Notes under the pieces: model-generated
What the model was told of the DNA's origin: nothing
Databases searched by the model: none
Seen by the model: the letters and a program-made list of their open reading frames with translations, nothing else
In this document: positions 44,191-52,731 of the stretch, piece by piece
Position numbering within the stretch: position 1 is the stretch's first letter
Layout of the letters: each line of letters starts with the position of its first letter
Program-made: the position numbers and the translations under genes
Source of the DNA: Pseudobdellovibrionaceae bacterium
Lineage (GTDB): Bacteria > Bdellovibrionota > Bdellovibrionia > Bdellovibrionales > Bdellovibrionaceae
Direction of reading: 5' to 3'
NCBI GenBank assembly: GCA_016719575.1
Contig: JADJYV010000006.1
Span: forward strand, 62,001 to 126,000
Length of the DNA stretch: 64,000 bases

Positions 44191-44562
44191 TTATGAGCCG
44201 GTCTTTTTCAGGTTGGTTGAAAACGTGATGTTGCATTTGGCCGTCATTCCGTTATTCAACTCATCAATAACTTTAAACGCATACTCTTTTTTAGCTGGAT
44301 CCATTGGAATATTAATACGTCCAAATGAATTTTTGAGCTGCCATTTACCACTTGGGGCCCGATTCAAAAATATTTCCGCATCGGGTTCAGGTGCACCCCG
44401 TAATGAATAAGTGAACGTGAACGCGATGGGCTTGGATTGGGACTCCGAATTCAGTGGATAATATTCTTTACGTTTAACTGAGTTGACCTCAGTCGAAGAT
44501 TTGAGAATATTCTCGATACAATCTATTCCTTTGAAATTTTCAAATTCATCCGAATTCCCCAA
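44191..44562 (-). CDS. Hypothetical protein, possibly exported, unclear start
   Basis: About 123 aa. Beta-rich sequence (IAFTFTYSLRGAPEPDAEIFLN, WQLKNSFGRINIPMD, TAKCNITFSTNLKK) with two cysteines. The listed TTG start is weak and no ribosome site is seen; the true 5' end may lie upstream in another frame, with a signal peptide lost to a frame change. No family recognised. Confidence 0.4.
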   Translation of the reverse strand: MGNSDEFENFKGIDCIENILKSSTEVNSVKRKEYYPLNSESQSKPIAFTFTYSLRGAPEPDAEIFLNRAPSGKWQLKNSFGRINIPMDPAKKEYAFKVIDELNNGMTAKCNITFSTNLKKTGS

Positions 44563-45861
44563 ACACAGTGGAAGGTCTCACAGGAAGATAAAAACATACT
44601 CAGTATTATGACAACACATCTCATGTCCAAAACTTATAAAACAATATGAACGAGTGTCCAGAAACAAATCGATCGCGGCAGGTAATCGGGTTAGTTTAGA
44701 CTCAATTTTATACGACCTGACCACTTTTTTAGAAGTAACGGCTTCCGACCAAAAGGCACAAAATTCTCGCCCAAACGACGCCAATGACCCAGGTCTCAAC
44801 TTTTGAGTCTCCTTATAGTGACCTTTCGAACTTGATAGCAGCTTCTTGCGAAAATTCCGCAATTGGCACAACGAACCTTACGGCGATTCAAGCCGAGGTA
44901 ACGAAATTAGAGCGTGGTTTAGATTCGTATCGAAAGTCGATTTGCCTCTAGAGGTTCCGCGATTTGGTTGGTTCGTTAACGGCGAGATTTCGATAAGAAT
45001 CAAAATTTCGGCAGCCCGCGATGCCGGCAGCCGCGACCGGCGTTCGACTTCTGTCGCGTTTACACAAGGGCGGCGACGAAGAACCGATTGTGACACGCCC
45101 GTAGCCCGTCCAGGTGAGGAGCGTCTTCTGCGGCGGCACTTTCAACGGGTGCCCGTCAGGCGCCCGTTCCTGACGGGCGCAGACGCTGCAAATCGAAGTG
45201 TTTATGATAACGCAGCCTTGAAATTTTCCGCGAATTTATTTTGAATTCCTAAACGATTTAAACACTTGCTGAGGAAAAATCTTCGCTAAATTTTTCTCGG
45301 AAAAGCAGAAAAAAGAAATTTTCCGAATTTATTGTGCGACTTTCAAGGCTGTGTTTTTTCAGTATTGCATTCGTCACCAGAGCAAGCCGATTTTCTAGTG
45401 GGGCGCGATCAGGAATGGAGACCTTTTGAAGGCCGACCCCGTTATCTTTGATCTGAGGATGAGGAGCGGCGGAACCAATGCCGCACCAAATCGCTCTGGC
45501 CAATAGGACAAGCCTGTTCCGCCGAGCCCCCATAGGCACCAGCTTTATGAATGCGGGCCGCTGTTTTTATTGCTCGCGGAAAAGAGAATTCCTGATTCTC
45601 ACACGGCACCTTCCTGGCTCAAAAGCAGCTGTATTTCGGCGAGCTTGTCGGCCTTTTGCTTCGCCGACGCGATGGCCTCATCTCCTTCAATGCCAAAACT
45701 TCTGGAACTAACCGGCCAATTCCACTTCTTAGCATGTTTAGAGTGTTGTAGCCGTCGTTTCTAAACGTAAGTCTGCATGTACGCGGTCTGCGGCAAAACG
45801 CTTCTTCAACTGTCGGTACGGCGTCGATCAAACGCAGTCAGATGGACAGCAAAACATTACT
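44563..45861. other. Gene-poor accessory segment with a GC-rich patch
   Basis: About 1.3 kb with no frame I can defend. Roughly 44980-45180 is much richer in G and C than its surroundings (GCCGGCAGCCGCGACCGGCG) and includes paired inverted repeats at 45151-45180. The short frames on both strands look like chance frames: no ribosome sites and no recognisable domains. Probably decayed or foreign DNA. Confidence 0.6.
45151..45180. repeat. Overlapping alternative hairpins
   Basis: GCCCGTCAGG (45151-45160) pairs with CCTGACGGGC (45169-45178). The 3' arm can instead pair as ACGGGCGC (45173-45180) with GCGCCCGT (45160-45167). The two structures exclude each other. Confidence 0.6.
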
Positions 45862-45864
45862 TTG

Positions 45865-46332
45865 ATGACCGATACTCCTGTTTCTGATATTTTTAATCAG
45901 ATGGATTATACACTTCGCGATGCGAATACGTTAGATTTTGAGTTTCTTCGGCAACTCCATCGTTTGACGCTAAAACCCTACGTGACACAAATTTGGGGTT
46001 GGGACGAGGAGCAACAAGAACGGCTACTGCGCGCACGATTTGATCCAGCGAAACTAAAGATTATCAAATTAGGTCAGAAGGATATAGGCGTGCTCCAGGT
46101 TGAAACGAGGCCTGAGGAGATCTTCCTTGCAAACGTCCTCTTGCTACCGGAATGCCAGGGCAAGGGATTAGGAACTGAGATTGTAAGGGACATAATTCAG
46201 TCAGCCGGACAACTGTCTGTGACGCTTACAGTTTTGAAGCCGAATCCGGCAAAAAAATTATATGAGAGACTCGGCTTCGAAACGACAGCCGAAGATGATG
46301 TCCGCTTCTTTATGAAAAGAGCTGCGGACTGA
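45865..46332 (+). CDS. GNAT-family N-acetyltransferase
   Basis: 155 aa. GNAT acetyl-CoA-binding motif A is visible in LANVLLLPECQGKGLGTEIVRDI (Q/RxxGxG/A as QGKGLG), with motif B after it (LKPNPAKKLYERLGFETT). The N-terminal LKPYVTQIWGWDEEQQE is typical of a subgroup of stand-alone GNATs. Substrate unknown. Start uncertain (TTG 45862, ATG 45865 or ATG 45901); no strong ribosome site. Ends 35 bases before a strong terminator. Confidence 0.85.
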   Translation: MTDTPVSDIFNQMDYTLRDANTLDFEFLRQLHRLTLKPYVTQIWGWDEEQQERLLRARFDPAKLKIIKLGQKDIGVLQVETRPEEIFLANVLLLPECQGKGLGTEIVRDIIQSAGQLSVTLTVLKPNPAKKLYERLGFETTAEDDVRFFMKRAAD

Positions 46333-46367
46333 TCGCCAACCCCTCCCTATTGAAGTTGTATAAATTT

Positions 46368-46404
46368 AAGCTGCTGAACCTTTTGGGACAGCAGCTTTTT
46401 TTTT
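46368..46404 (+). terminator. Rho-independent terminator with the conserved AACCTTTTGG loop
   Basis: AAGCTGCTG (46368-46376) pairs with CAGCAGCTT (46389-46397) and is followed by a run of T to 46404. The loop AACCTTTTGGGA matches the loop of the terminator at 971-997 although the stems differ. Confidence 0.92.
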
Positions 46405-46464
46405 GGGGAGTATTATTTTGAATCCACCTTTTCAAGGCTATCCTTTATGTGCAGGTCAGGATTG

Positions 46465-46572
46465 TGGGCCTTTTTGTCAGGACCCGCTACTTTCATGAAT
46501 CCCTAAATTTCGCACAGAAAGCTCAGTATCGAAATAACGCAGGTTTGGCAGAAAGATTGGGTTTTGACCACA
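46465..46572 (+). repeat. Dispersed intergenic repeat, copy 3
   Basis: GGGCCTTTTTGTCAGGACCCGCT followed by CTAAATTTCGCACAGAAAGC, ATCGAAATAACGC and GATTGGGTTTTGACCAC in the same order as copies 1 and 47008-47115. It lies downstream of the GNAT gene and its terminator. Confidence 0.65.
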
Positions 46573-46598
46573 CTGCATAACCATGGAATTCTCATGGT

Positions 46599-46976
46599 AT
46601 GAAATCCTTCAACTTCATTTTGATTATTATCTCCATGATTGCAACCTTAACTGCGAGAGCCTCAGGTGTCGTCATCTGCGATACAATCGTAGAAATTTTA
46701 GAGCAGACTAACTGTCCACCTGGCGCGACGGAATGTGAGATCAACTTCAAATCAAAGTGTACCTTCAATAATCGAGGCCATAGCATGAGAACCTGTAATC
46801 TAAAGGGCGATTCTTTCAAAGCTCAGATAAAAATCCCTGAGGGTGGTATGTCTTTTAATAAAGGCGACAATATAAAACTTAATTATGTTTTTTCGTGCGG
46901 GGAAAATGGCTGCAGTAAGGCAGAATGGGAATATTTAGATGCCGAAACCTGCGGATTTTGGCGTTCGCTTTTCTAA
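46599..46976 (+). CDS. Small secreted cysteine-rich protein
   Basis: 125 aa. Signal peptide MKSFNFILIIISMIATLTARA (cleavage after ARA). The mature protein has eight or so cysteines (VICDTI, TNCPPGATECEINFKSKC, RTCNLKG, FSCGENGCSK, ETCGFW), so several disulfides are expected outside the cytoplasm. No family recognised. A dispersed repeat copy follows its stop directly. Ribosome site not obvious. Confidence 0.65.
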   Translation: MKSFNFILIIISMIATLTARASGVVICDTIVEILEQTNCPPGATECEINFKSKCTFNNRGHSMRTCNLKGDSFKAQIKIPEGGMSFNKGDNIKLNYVFSCGENGCSKAEWEYLDAETCGFWRSLF

Positions 46977-46986
46977 ATGAACAGAA

Positions 46987-47115
46987 CCCTTCACGGTCAG
47001 ATCACAAATGCAGGCCTTTTTGTCACGGCCTGCTTTCTATAAAAAGCTATTAAATTCGCGCAGAAGGCTCCGATCAAGCGTAACGCTTGCCTATAAAAAT
47101 GATTGGGTTTTAATC
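46987..47115 (+). repeat. Dispersed intergenic repeat, copy 4 (most complete)
   Basis: Contains CCCTTCACGGTCAGATCACA, the perfect hairpin GCAGGCC (47010-47016) / GGCCTGC (47027-47033), CTTTCTATAAAAAG, CTATTAAATTCGCGCAGAAGG and ATTGGGTTTTAATCAC. The first 60 bases match 3900-3963 inverted; the rest matches 835-931 inverted and 46465-46572. Confidence 0.75.
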
Positions 47116-47339
47116 ACAAAACTGCAGAGCATAATTTTTTCAAACACAAAAACTATGTGTCAAAAAGTTTCTATAAAATCCTACGGCACTTGTAAAGTCT
47201 CTAGCCCCCACAAATGGTCTAGAGTCGAATTGATTGACATTAGCCGCTTGGTATAGTTTTAGCATTACAATCCACTTGAAAGATCGTTCCGATGGAACTA
47301 AGGGAAAATAATCCTACAGACATTGTAAAGGCATCATTT

Positions 47340-49413
47340 ATGCATAAAAAACTTATAATAATTTTTCTAACCGTTTCTTCTTTGTATTCAGTTTTAGCAT
47401 CAGCTTCAAAAGAAAATAATATTGATTACTATTGGCATTGGAAAGATACAGCAAATCCACTACAGAGTGACCCTGATGACTTTAAAAAAAGTTATTATGC
47501 GGGAATTCCCCGTATTTGATATCAATGACCCTGCAAGAGTTACTAGTCAGTTTAGCAATTGGTCAGATGTAGATAAAAATTATTTTATACCTAAAATAGT
47601 TCAAGAAATTTCGACTCAAGGAAGAAGTGCCAACACATCCAATACTTCTTTGGGTATAAATAGAATTGCGAAAGCAGGTCATTTATATTTATACACCCGC
47701 TTTGGAAGTTGATGACTATTATAGTCATCATAATTATGTTCTCAAAGATCTAGGTGAATACCAAGTATTTGATCTCAAGACTCTTCAGCGTCGAACACTT
47801 CAAGGTCCAGATTTATCAACCACTGGATATGCATTGTCTATAAATCCTAGTCCAAAATATTTTAGTTATAATTCCTTCAATTTTTCTTTAAGCCCATCCG
47901 GGGAGTTGGCAGTTCGTCTTTTTGGCTGACTGACTTATCGACAAAAGATAGGAGGGAGGGCGTCGTTGTTTGGCAACCTGAAAATGGAAAAGTAGAGAAA
48001 GTCATTATATTACCAATGAATTTTCAAGGAGATCACGCAAAAAACAGCTGTGCTTTCAAGCATAATAATGGCGAGCGAGGATACCCATGTATTTTTGAAG
48101 ACCAAGCTAATTCGATTCTCTCGCAGCCGTCTATTACTCAAGCCGCTCCTTTAAATCCATTCTTTAACAATGAATCAGAGGTTTTGTTACCTATCATTTT
48201 TTAAAGAAAACCTTAAGTCTTGATCATAAAATTTACAGCATAACGTTAAATTTTTTTTTCCAGCCTATTCAACTAACTACTACCGACCAGAAATGGCTTT
48301 TCAGCACTACAAAAGGTATTTATCATGATGTTTTTAAAATAGATCCAGTTGCTCCTCAGCATGAACTTATCAATATCCAGGAAACTCACAATTTTTCATG
48401 TCTAAAGGATATTTATACTTACTCCTATATATTGCATTATAATTTTAAATCAAAAACTAGAGACTGCGATTTAACTACCCCAACATTTAGCACACAGAAA
48501 ATAGATAATACTAATATGATAGTGGGCAGTGGTTCTTTTTATGGTCATTATACTGACCCTTTAGCTTACTATGATAAAACAACATACGGTGCTCATTGGC
48601 AAAATAAGTATTTTCTTGCTGATGATCAATCGGAAATAAGTTCCCGCTTCAATACTGCGGCATCTACAACAAGTTTTATCCGTCGATACTTCCTCCGTAC
48701 TATTTTGATAGCTATGCTGATATATTTAAAAACTGAAGATTTATTGTGGAAAACAAAAATGGTCCTAGCTCTTGGAGATATGGGACTGATGTCGAATATG
48801 TATGGTCAGACCCAACATTGCCAGAAGGATTTTATTTTGCAAAACTTACGTCCATAGTCCCATTCTTTAATAATGATGAAAAAGCGCATTATCGTGTGAT
48901 GAATATTGAGCCTTTACATCAGTTGTTCCGGTGGAGAAACTAGATAGTACCTGGATATCAAATGCGTTGGCAGTTATTCAATTTTACCCAAAAAAGAAAT
49001 ATATTCGCACTGGAAAAGATGAGTGCCAATTCTTCTCGGCATTGAATATTACGATCTGTAATCAACTTTATTATGATGCCACAAACCCGCATCAAATTTC
49101 TTCAGGAAACTTGTATATAGAAAATGGCGATAGATTAATAATTCCGGAATTCAGTCATCAGACTACAGTAGGGGGCACGTATCGTAATCCCACCTACCAA
49201 TCTGAGACTGTTTATAAAATGACTTTGCCTCAAAAAAATGATGTGGAAATCATAATCAAGATTAACTCAAGTAGCCAGTGTGAGCTAGTTGCAAACAGCG
49301 TGGTATGTAATGGCAGTCAATCTTCAGGTGCGATCGAAGGAAAATTAAGAAAAGATGAAATTGATTATCCCTTGAGAAAAGAATTTTGTAAAACCTTTTG
49401 GTTTAAATTTTAA
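47340..49413 (+). pseudogene. Large secreted protein gene with many disruptions
   Basis: Starts with a signal peptide (MHKKLIIIFLTVSSLYSVLASA). About 690 codons follow, open only across at least six frame changes and one in-frame TGA: after YYAGIP near 47510 (C4 run), near 47690, near 47920, near 48205 (T6 run), near 48680, the TGA near 48735, and near 48935. The pieces read on in order (EVDDYYSHHNYVLKDLG; VVVWQPENGKVEKVI; LDHKIYSITLNFFFQPI; WRYGTDVEYVWSDP; STWISNALAVIQFYPKK). No family recognised; the style resembles a large exported protein with beta-propeller-like repeats. Confidence 0.65.
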
Positions 49414-49452
49414 GTACTTAGAACTGTTGATTTTTTCTCTTGCGGACCAAAA

Positions 49453-49488
49453 CTCCAAATGAAATTTGGAGCGGGAAAAACCACCCGC
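49453..49488. other. Candidate attachment site region beside the integrase
   Basis: TGGAGCGGGAAAA at 49467-49479 equals, on the minus strand, the 3' end of a glycine tRNA (TTTCCCGCTCCA). It overlaps a hairpin CTCCAAAT-GAA-ATTTGGAG (49453-49471). A tRNA 3'-end fragment 50 bases from an integrase gene is the usual form of an att site. No full tRNA is present, so this is tentative. Confidence 0.3.
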
Positions 49489-49530
49489 TGATTTCAAATA
49501 CTTAGATCAAGTTGGCAGGGGATGGCAGGG

Positions 49531-50679
49531 TTATCGCTTCACATTAAGCGGAATAACGTCTGCCTGTACATCGCTGGGCACTTTGATTCGCAATCCGTCG
49601 GTCTGACCACGCATATTAATGCCGGCGGACCTAAAATACTCATCTGTTGTGCTCAGTTTAGCGTGTCCCACGTTTTCTTTAACGATACCGAGAGGAATGC
49701 CGTCGATCAGCGCCAGCGTGATGTGTGTAGCTCGTAGTTGATGATGGGTGACCTCCTTGATCCCAATCTCACGGCAAAAGCTTCTTAAGACCTTTGATTG
49801 AGAGCCTTCCCGCCATTGGTGGCAGTCGACTTCGATCACGAATTCGGTCTTTGAGCGCAGCTTCAATTCCTTGAGGGTTGGAACAATCGACAAAGGAATG
49901 GCGACAACCCGTTCTTCGCGATCCTTCAGAAAAGGCACTAGCCCTTCTCTTGGGATCAACTGGCGACGCAGGTAAATTAGCCGTTGCTCAAGATCGATAT
50001 CAATCCATTGAAGGCCGGCCAGCTCGCTTCGTCTAAGTCCCAAGGTCAACGTTAGAAGCCAAATAGAGTGATAGGGATGACCTCTCAGTTTCGACTCTTG
50101 AAGGAGCCGATCCGTTTCTTCATGGGTCAAGGCCTCTTTCCTTTTCTTTGGCATTCTTCGCATTTGGTAACCCGCAAAAGCGTTTGTCTTAACTGCTCCC
50201 ATATGAAGGGCATAAGTAAAGACACACTTGATCTCTTTCAAGATGTGATTGGAATGCGATCGCGAATAACCAGTCCGTTCCAGCTCATCGAGTTCCCCGC
50301 TGACAAAAGCGGGGGTGATAAGCTCAATGTGGGTGTCGAACCATTTGGCCGTGTGTTTAAGACGGCTATTTTTGCTTCGAACCACATGCGGGCTAAAGCC
50401 GTTGGGATTTTTTGCTGAGCGAACGTTGGCGTCCAAGGACTCGCGGTACTTGTCGACCAGTTCACCCCACTTTTTGAAATCAACCCCATCGGGCCGTTCT
50501 TCTCGGCATAGACTCCAAAGCTCGCGATAAATTCGCTCTGCTTTGGGTTTTGACGAAATACCTCTTCGCTTCTTTTGGACTCGCAGACCCGAAAAGCGAT
50601 TAATGGATTCAGCCACTACTGTATATCGGATCTCAATGGCTCCAGAAGACGTTTTGTGTTTGTAAGAATTTATTCCCAT
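49531..50679 (-). CDS. int: Tyrosine recombinase (integrase)
   Basis: 382 aa. Catalytic residues: Arg in LTLGLRRSELAGL, His-x-x-Arg in HHQLRATHITLAL, His in VGHAKLSTTDEYF and the nucleophile Tyr in that same segment. N-terminal arm and core-binding domains precede it (SAGEL-type helices in residues 60-170). GGAGGT precedes the ATG. It would insert and excise the element. The excisionase-like gene overlaps its start by ten bases. Confidence 0.93.
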   Translation of the reverse strand: MGINSYKHKTSSGAIEIRYTVVAESINRFSGLRVQKKRRGISSKPKAERIYRELWSLCREERPDGVDFKKWGELVDKYRESLDANVRSAKNPNGFSPHVVRSKNSRLKHTAKWFDTHIELITPAFVSGELDELERTGYSRSHSNHILKEIKCVFTYALHMGAVKTNAFAGYQMRRMPKKRKEALTHEETDRLLQESKLRGHPYHSIWLLTLTLGLRRSELAGLQWIDIDLEQRLIYLRRQLIPREGLVPFLKDREERVVAIPLSIVPTLKELKLRSKTEFVIEVDCHQWREGSQSKVLRSFCREIGIKEVTHHQLRATHITLALIDGIPLGIVKENVGHAKLSTTDEYFRSAGINMRGQTDGLRIKVPSDVQADVIPLNVKR

Positions 50680-50939
50680 AAATGACCTCCTTTATGTAGG
50701 AGGTCGAGTTCTTTGGGCTTAAAGCGTAGACTCTTTCCCAAGAGCTTGTACGCCCTGATTTTACCTTGATAGACCCAATTTCGAATTTGATTTGGAGTCG
50801 TTCGTAGATATTCCGCAGCTTCGTTTGTTGTTAACCAATTTGAACTTGCTATTTGATTTTCAAAGATCCAACGATCTGAATCTACCGCTTTCTTCGGATA
50901 CTTTCCATCCCAATTTTCCCCTGTATTTCTCTGTGTCAT
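50670..50939 (-). CDS. xis: Excisionase-family helix-turn-helix protein
   Basis: 89 aa. MerR/excisionase-type winged helix WLTTNEAAEYLRTTPNQIR, then NWVYQGKIRAYKLLGKSLRF. AAGGA lies before the ATG. Directly upstream of the integrase and overlapping it, so the two are made together; it probably steers excision or regulates int. Confidence 0.88.
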   Translation of the reverse strand: MTQRNTGENWDGKYPKKAVDSDRWIFENQIASSNWLTTNEAAEYLRTTPNQIRNWVYQGKIRAYKLLGKSLRFKPKELDLLHKGGHLWE

Positions 50940-50969
50940 TCCTTATCTCTAATCTACTAACACCAATAT

Positions 50970-51076
50970 CGCCCGCCGCCTTTGTACCGTCTTTGTGACC
51001 ACTTCCAACCGTTAAACATCTATAGATGTAGGTGGGGAGTGGTCACAAAGATCCTGAGGGACATTGGCGGCGGGCG
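50970..51076. promoter_or_regulatory. Nested inverted repeats, candidate transfer or replication origin
   Basis: Three perfect inverted repeats are nested. Outer: CGCCCGCCGCC (50970-50980) with GGCGGCGGGCG (51066-51076). Middle: CTTTGTGACCACT (50991-51003) with AGTGGTCACAAAG (51038-51050). Centre: the palindrome ACATCTATAGATGT (51016-51029). The stretch is free of genes and lies between xis and the replication-relaxation-like gene. Confidence 0.75.
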
Positions 51077-51164
51077 GACTCCTGTTAATTGCTTGTTTTA
51101 CCTATGGAAAAGTCTTGAAGCTATTAGTAAAATGTTGGAGTCGAGAATCTGGGTAGGCTCCCAG

Positions 51165-52007
51165 TTATTTGAAATTTTCGTCGCGTCTTTTTGTCCACTT
51201 TGTGGATAAAAGATATCCACACCAATTGTTAAAAGAAACCTGCTGAGTCTTTGCGTTAAACAGCCGAGCCAGTGTGGGGCCTCCGCCTTCTAAAGAGTCT
51301 GCAAAAAGAAAAAAGTGGTCGCCGTAGTGTTTTACTCGATGAGATTGTTCCTGAAGTTTAGTTTGGTAAAGAAGGCGAATTGTTTCAGAGAGCCTGCCGG
51401 AATCGCAAATATAAATCAGTCCATCGATTTTTGTTCCATTCAAATATTTCCGGAACTTCCTGAGAATTCGTTTGTCCGACTTGCGGGTGCGCTCAATTTC
51501 AAATGCAATATAAGTGGCCTCTGAAGTCTCCGTTTTTGGAAATATCAGCAAGAAGTCGGGCATGAGATCGAAGTCCCTCTGTTGCAATTGAAGTACTCTC
51601 TGCGCGACCGCATGGCTGCCAATGCTATGTTCACGGACAATCTCGGCCTCTGGAAATTGGCGTTTGATTGATAGCGCCCAGTATTCGCACCACTGATTGT
51701 GAAACCAGTCCTGCCGCCGTAAAAGTGGCCGAACGATTTCCTCGGTCGTGAGTCCAAGAATCTGCGCGGAAGCAAGTCGGCTCGGTAAACTTTGTGAAAT
51801 TTGATAGTAAGTAGTTTGATAGTTAGCATTTAAAGAGTCGATTAAATGTTTTGTGCGCAAAACCTGCAAAGATTTTCTCAGATTTTTCTTCGACATTTCT
51901 GGCTGAGTCATCTTTTGAAGCATATCAATTGAAATGGGCCCGTGATTTCTGACAAGCCTTAAAACCTCTTTTCCTCGCTTGGGTTGAATTTTTGACAGCA
52001 ACGTCAT
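51165..52007 (-). CDS. Replication-relaxation-like protein (winged helix plus nuclease-like core)
   Basis: 280 aa. Residues 1-75 form a winged helix (VLRLVRNHGPISIDMLQKM, LRKSLQVLRTKHLID). Residues 140-210 read MPDFLLIFPK, TYIAFEIERTRKSDKRILRK, DGLIYICDSG, an Asp / Glu-x-Glu / Lys pattern of restriction-nuclease-like (PD-(D/E)XK) folds, as in MobC/replication-relaxation proteins. It sits next to the nested inverted repeats and its start overlaps the upstream gene by one base (TAATG). Likely acts on the element's origin; whether it nicks DNA is unknown. Confidence 0.65.
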   Translation of the reverse strand: MTLLSKIQPKRGKEVLRLVRNHGPISIDMLQKMTQPEMSKKNLRKSLQVLRTKHLIDSLNANYQTTYYQISQSLPSRLASAQILGLTTEEIVRPLLRRQDWFHNQWCEYWALSIKRQFPEAEIVREHSIGSHAVAQRVLQLQQRDFDLMPDFLLIFPKTETSEATYIAFEIERTRKSDKRILRKFRKYLNGTKIDGLIYICDSGRLSETIRLLYQTKLQEQSHRVKHYGDHFFLFADSLEGGGPTLARLFNAKTQQVSFNNWCGYLLSTKWTKRRDENFK

Positions 52008-52321
52008 TACTCAACTCCTTCGATAAAGGGCTGATTTTTAGAAGTCCGCTTTGCGCCTTTGGTCTTTAGATCCATCAGGGCGCGAATTGCTGAATCAATG
52101 TCGATTTCTTTTTGGGCCGCCATCAATCTGAGCGATTTTCGAATATTGGTGTGTTTGGCCTGTAAGCCGCGAATATCAAGTTTAGCGGTGAGAATAATTT
52201 CATTTACCACGTCTGAAAAAGTGATTGAGCCATTCGCAAAACTGTCGTTGGCTTCTTTTGTTAAGATATCTAGTGCTGACCAGGACTCATCGCTTAGAAT
52301 AACTTGCAGTTTCTTTTTCAT
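52007..52321 (-). CDS. Small DNA-binding-like mobilisation accessory protein
   Basis: 104 aa. Basic start (MKKKLQVILSDESWSAL) then helical sequence with a ribbon-helix-helix-like profile (ITFSDVVNEIILTAKLDI) and a basic tail (KTKGAKRTSKNQP). It lies between the lipoprotein and the replication-relaxation-like gene, with contacts at both ends, so it probably works with the latter at the origin. Fold assignment is tentative. Confidence 0.55.
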   Translation of the reverse strand: MKKKLQVILSDESWSALDILTKEANDSFANGSITFSDVVNEIILTAKLDIRGLQAKHTNIRKSLRLMAAQKEIDIDSAIRALMDLKTKGAKRTSKNQPFIEGVE

Positions 52322-52659
52322 TATCGACCTCCCTTTTTAAGCCTTGGTTGCGGAATCACAAAGGGGCTTGGCGGAAGATCGCCGAAGTAGATTTCGGTTT
52401 GCTGTGCCGTCTCGTCGCGGTCTTCAATGACTTCTTGGTGGATAAAGTAGGAGGTGATGAGTCCAAGCCCAAGCCCGATGCTTGCGCCGAGGCCCACTTC
52501 TTCAAGAGTTGGGGATCTGCCAGCTCCGCCGAAGCCAGCGTAGGCCGCTGCAGCTCCAGTCAGCCCGCCGGTGGCAGCACCAAGTCTGAAAGATTGATCG
52601 AGTGTCGTACAAGACGCGGTAAGGGCCACAAGGGGGCCAATTAAAAGTATGCGCTTCAT
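52321..52659 (-). CDS. Short glycine-rich lipoprotein of the conjugation region
   Basis: 112 aa. Lipobox LTASC with Cys17; then a glycine/alanine-rich membrane-prone part (GAATGGLTGAAAAYAGFGG and GLGASIGLGLGLITSYF) and a Pro-rich end. In position and type it resembles VirB7/TrbH-like lipoproteins. The leader GGAGGAATGCGAA plus the first codons are duplicated at 42232-42325 in the remnant. Confidence 0.7.
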   Translation of the reverse strand: MKRILLIGPLVALTASCTTLDQSFRLGAATGGLTGAAAAYAGFGGAGRSPTLEEVGLGASIGLGLGLITSYFIHQEVIEDRDETAQQTEIYFGDLPPSPFVIPQPRLKKGGR

Positions 52660-52731
52660 TTCGCATTCCTCCTGTTTGGAAATCAGTGGAGGAGTCGAAA
52701 AGTTGGAGGGGTTAAGTGGAAATCTAGGTAA

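Noticed and set aside
44846..45244. 132-residue Arg-rich frame on the plus strand
   Set aside because: Composition follows the GC-rich patch; frames of similar length are open on the opposite strand and no domain or ribosome site is seen.
835..47115. Dispersed repeats as integron attC sites
   Set aside because: They follow small genes in gene orientation, as attC sites do. But they lack the RYYYAAC/GTTRRRY core pairs, lie in two groups 41 kb apart with ordinary genes between, and no integron integrase is present.
47008..47256. 82-residue frame after the Cys-rich protein
   Set aside because: It consists largely of a dispersed repeat copy read in one frame.
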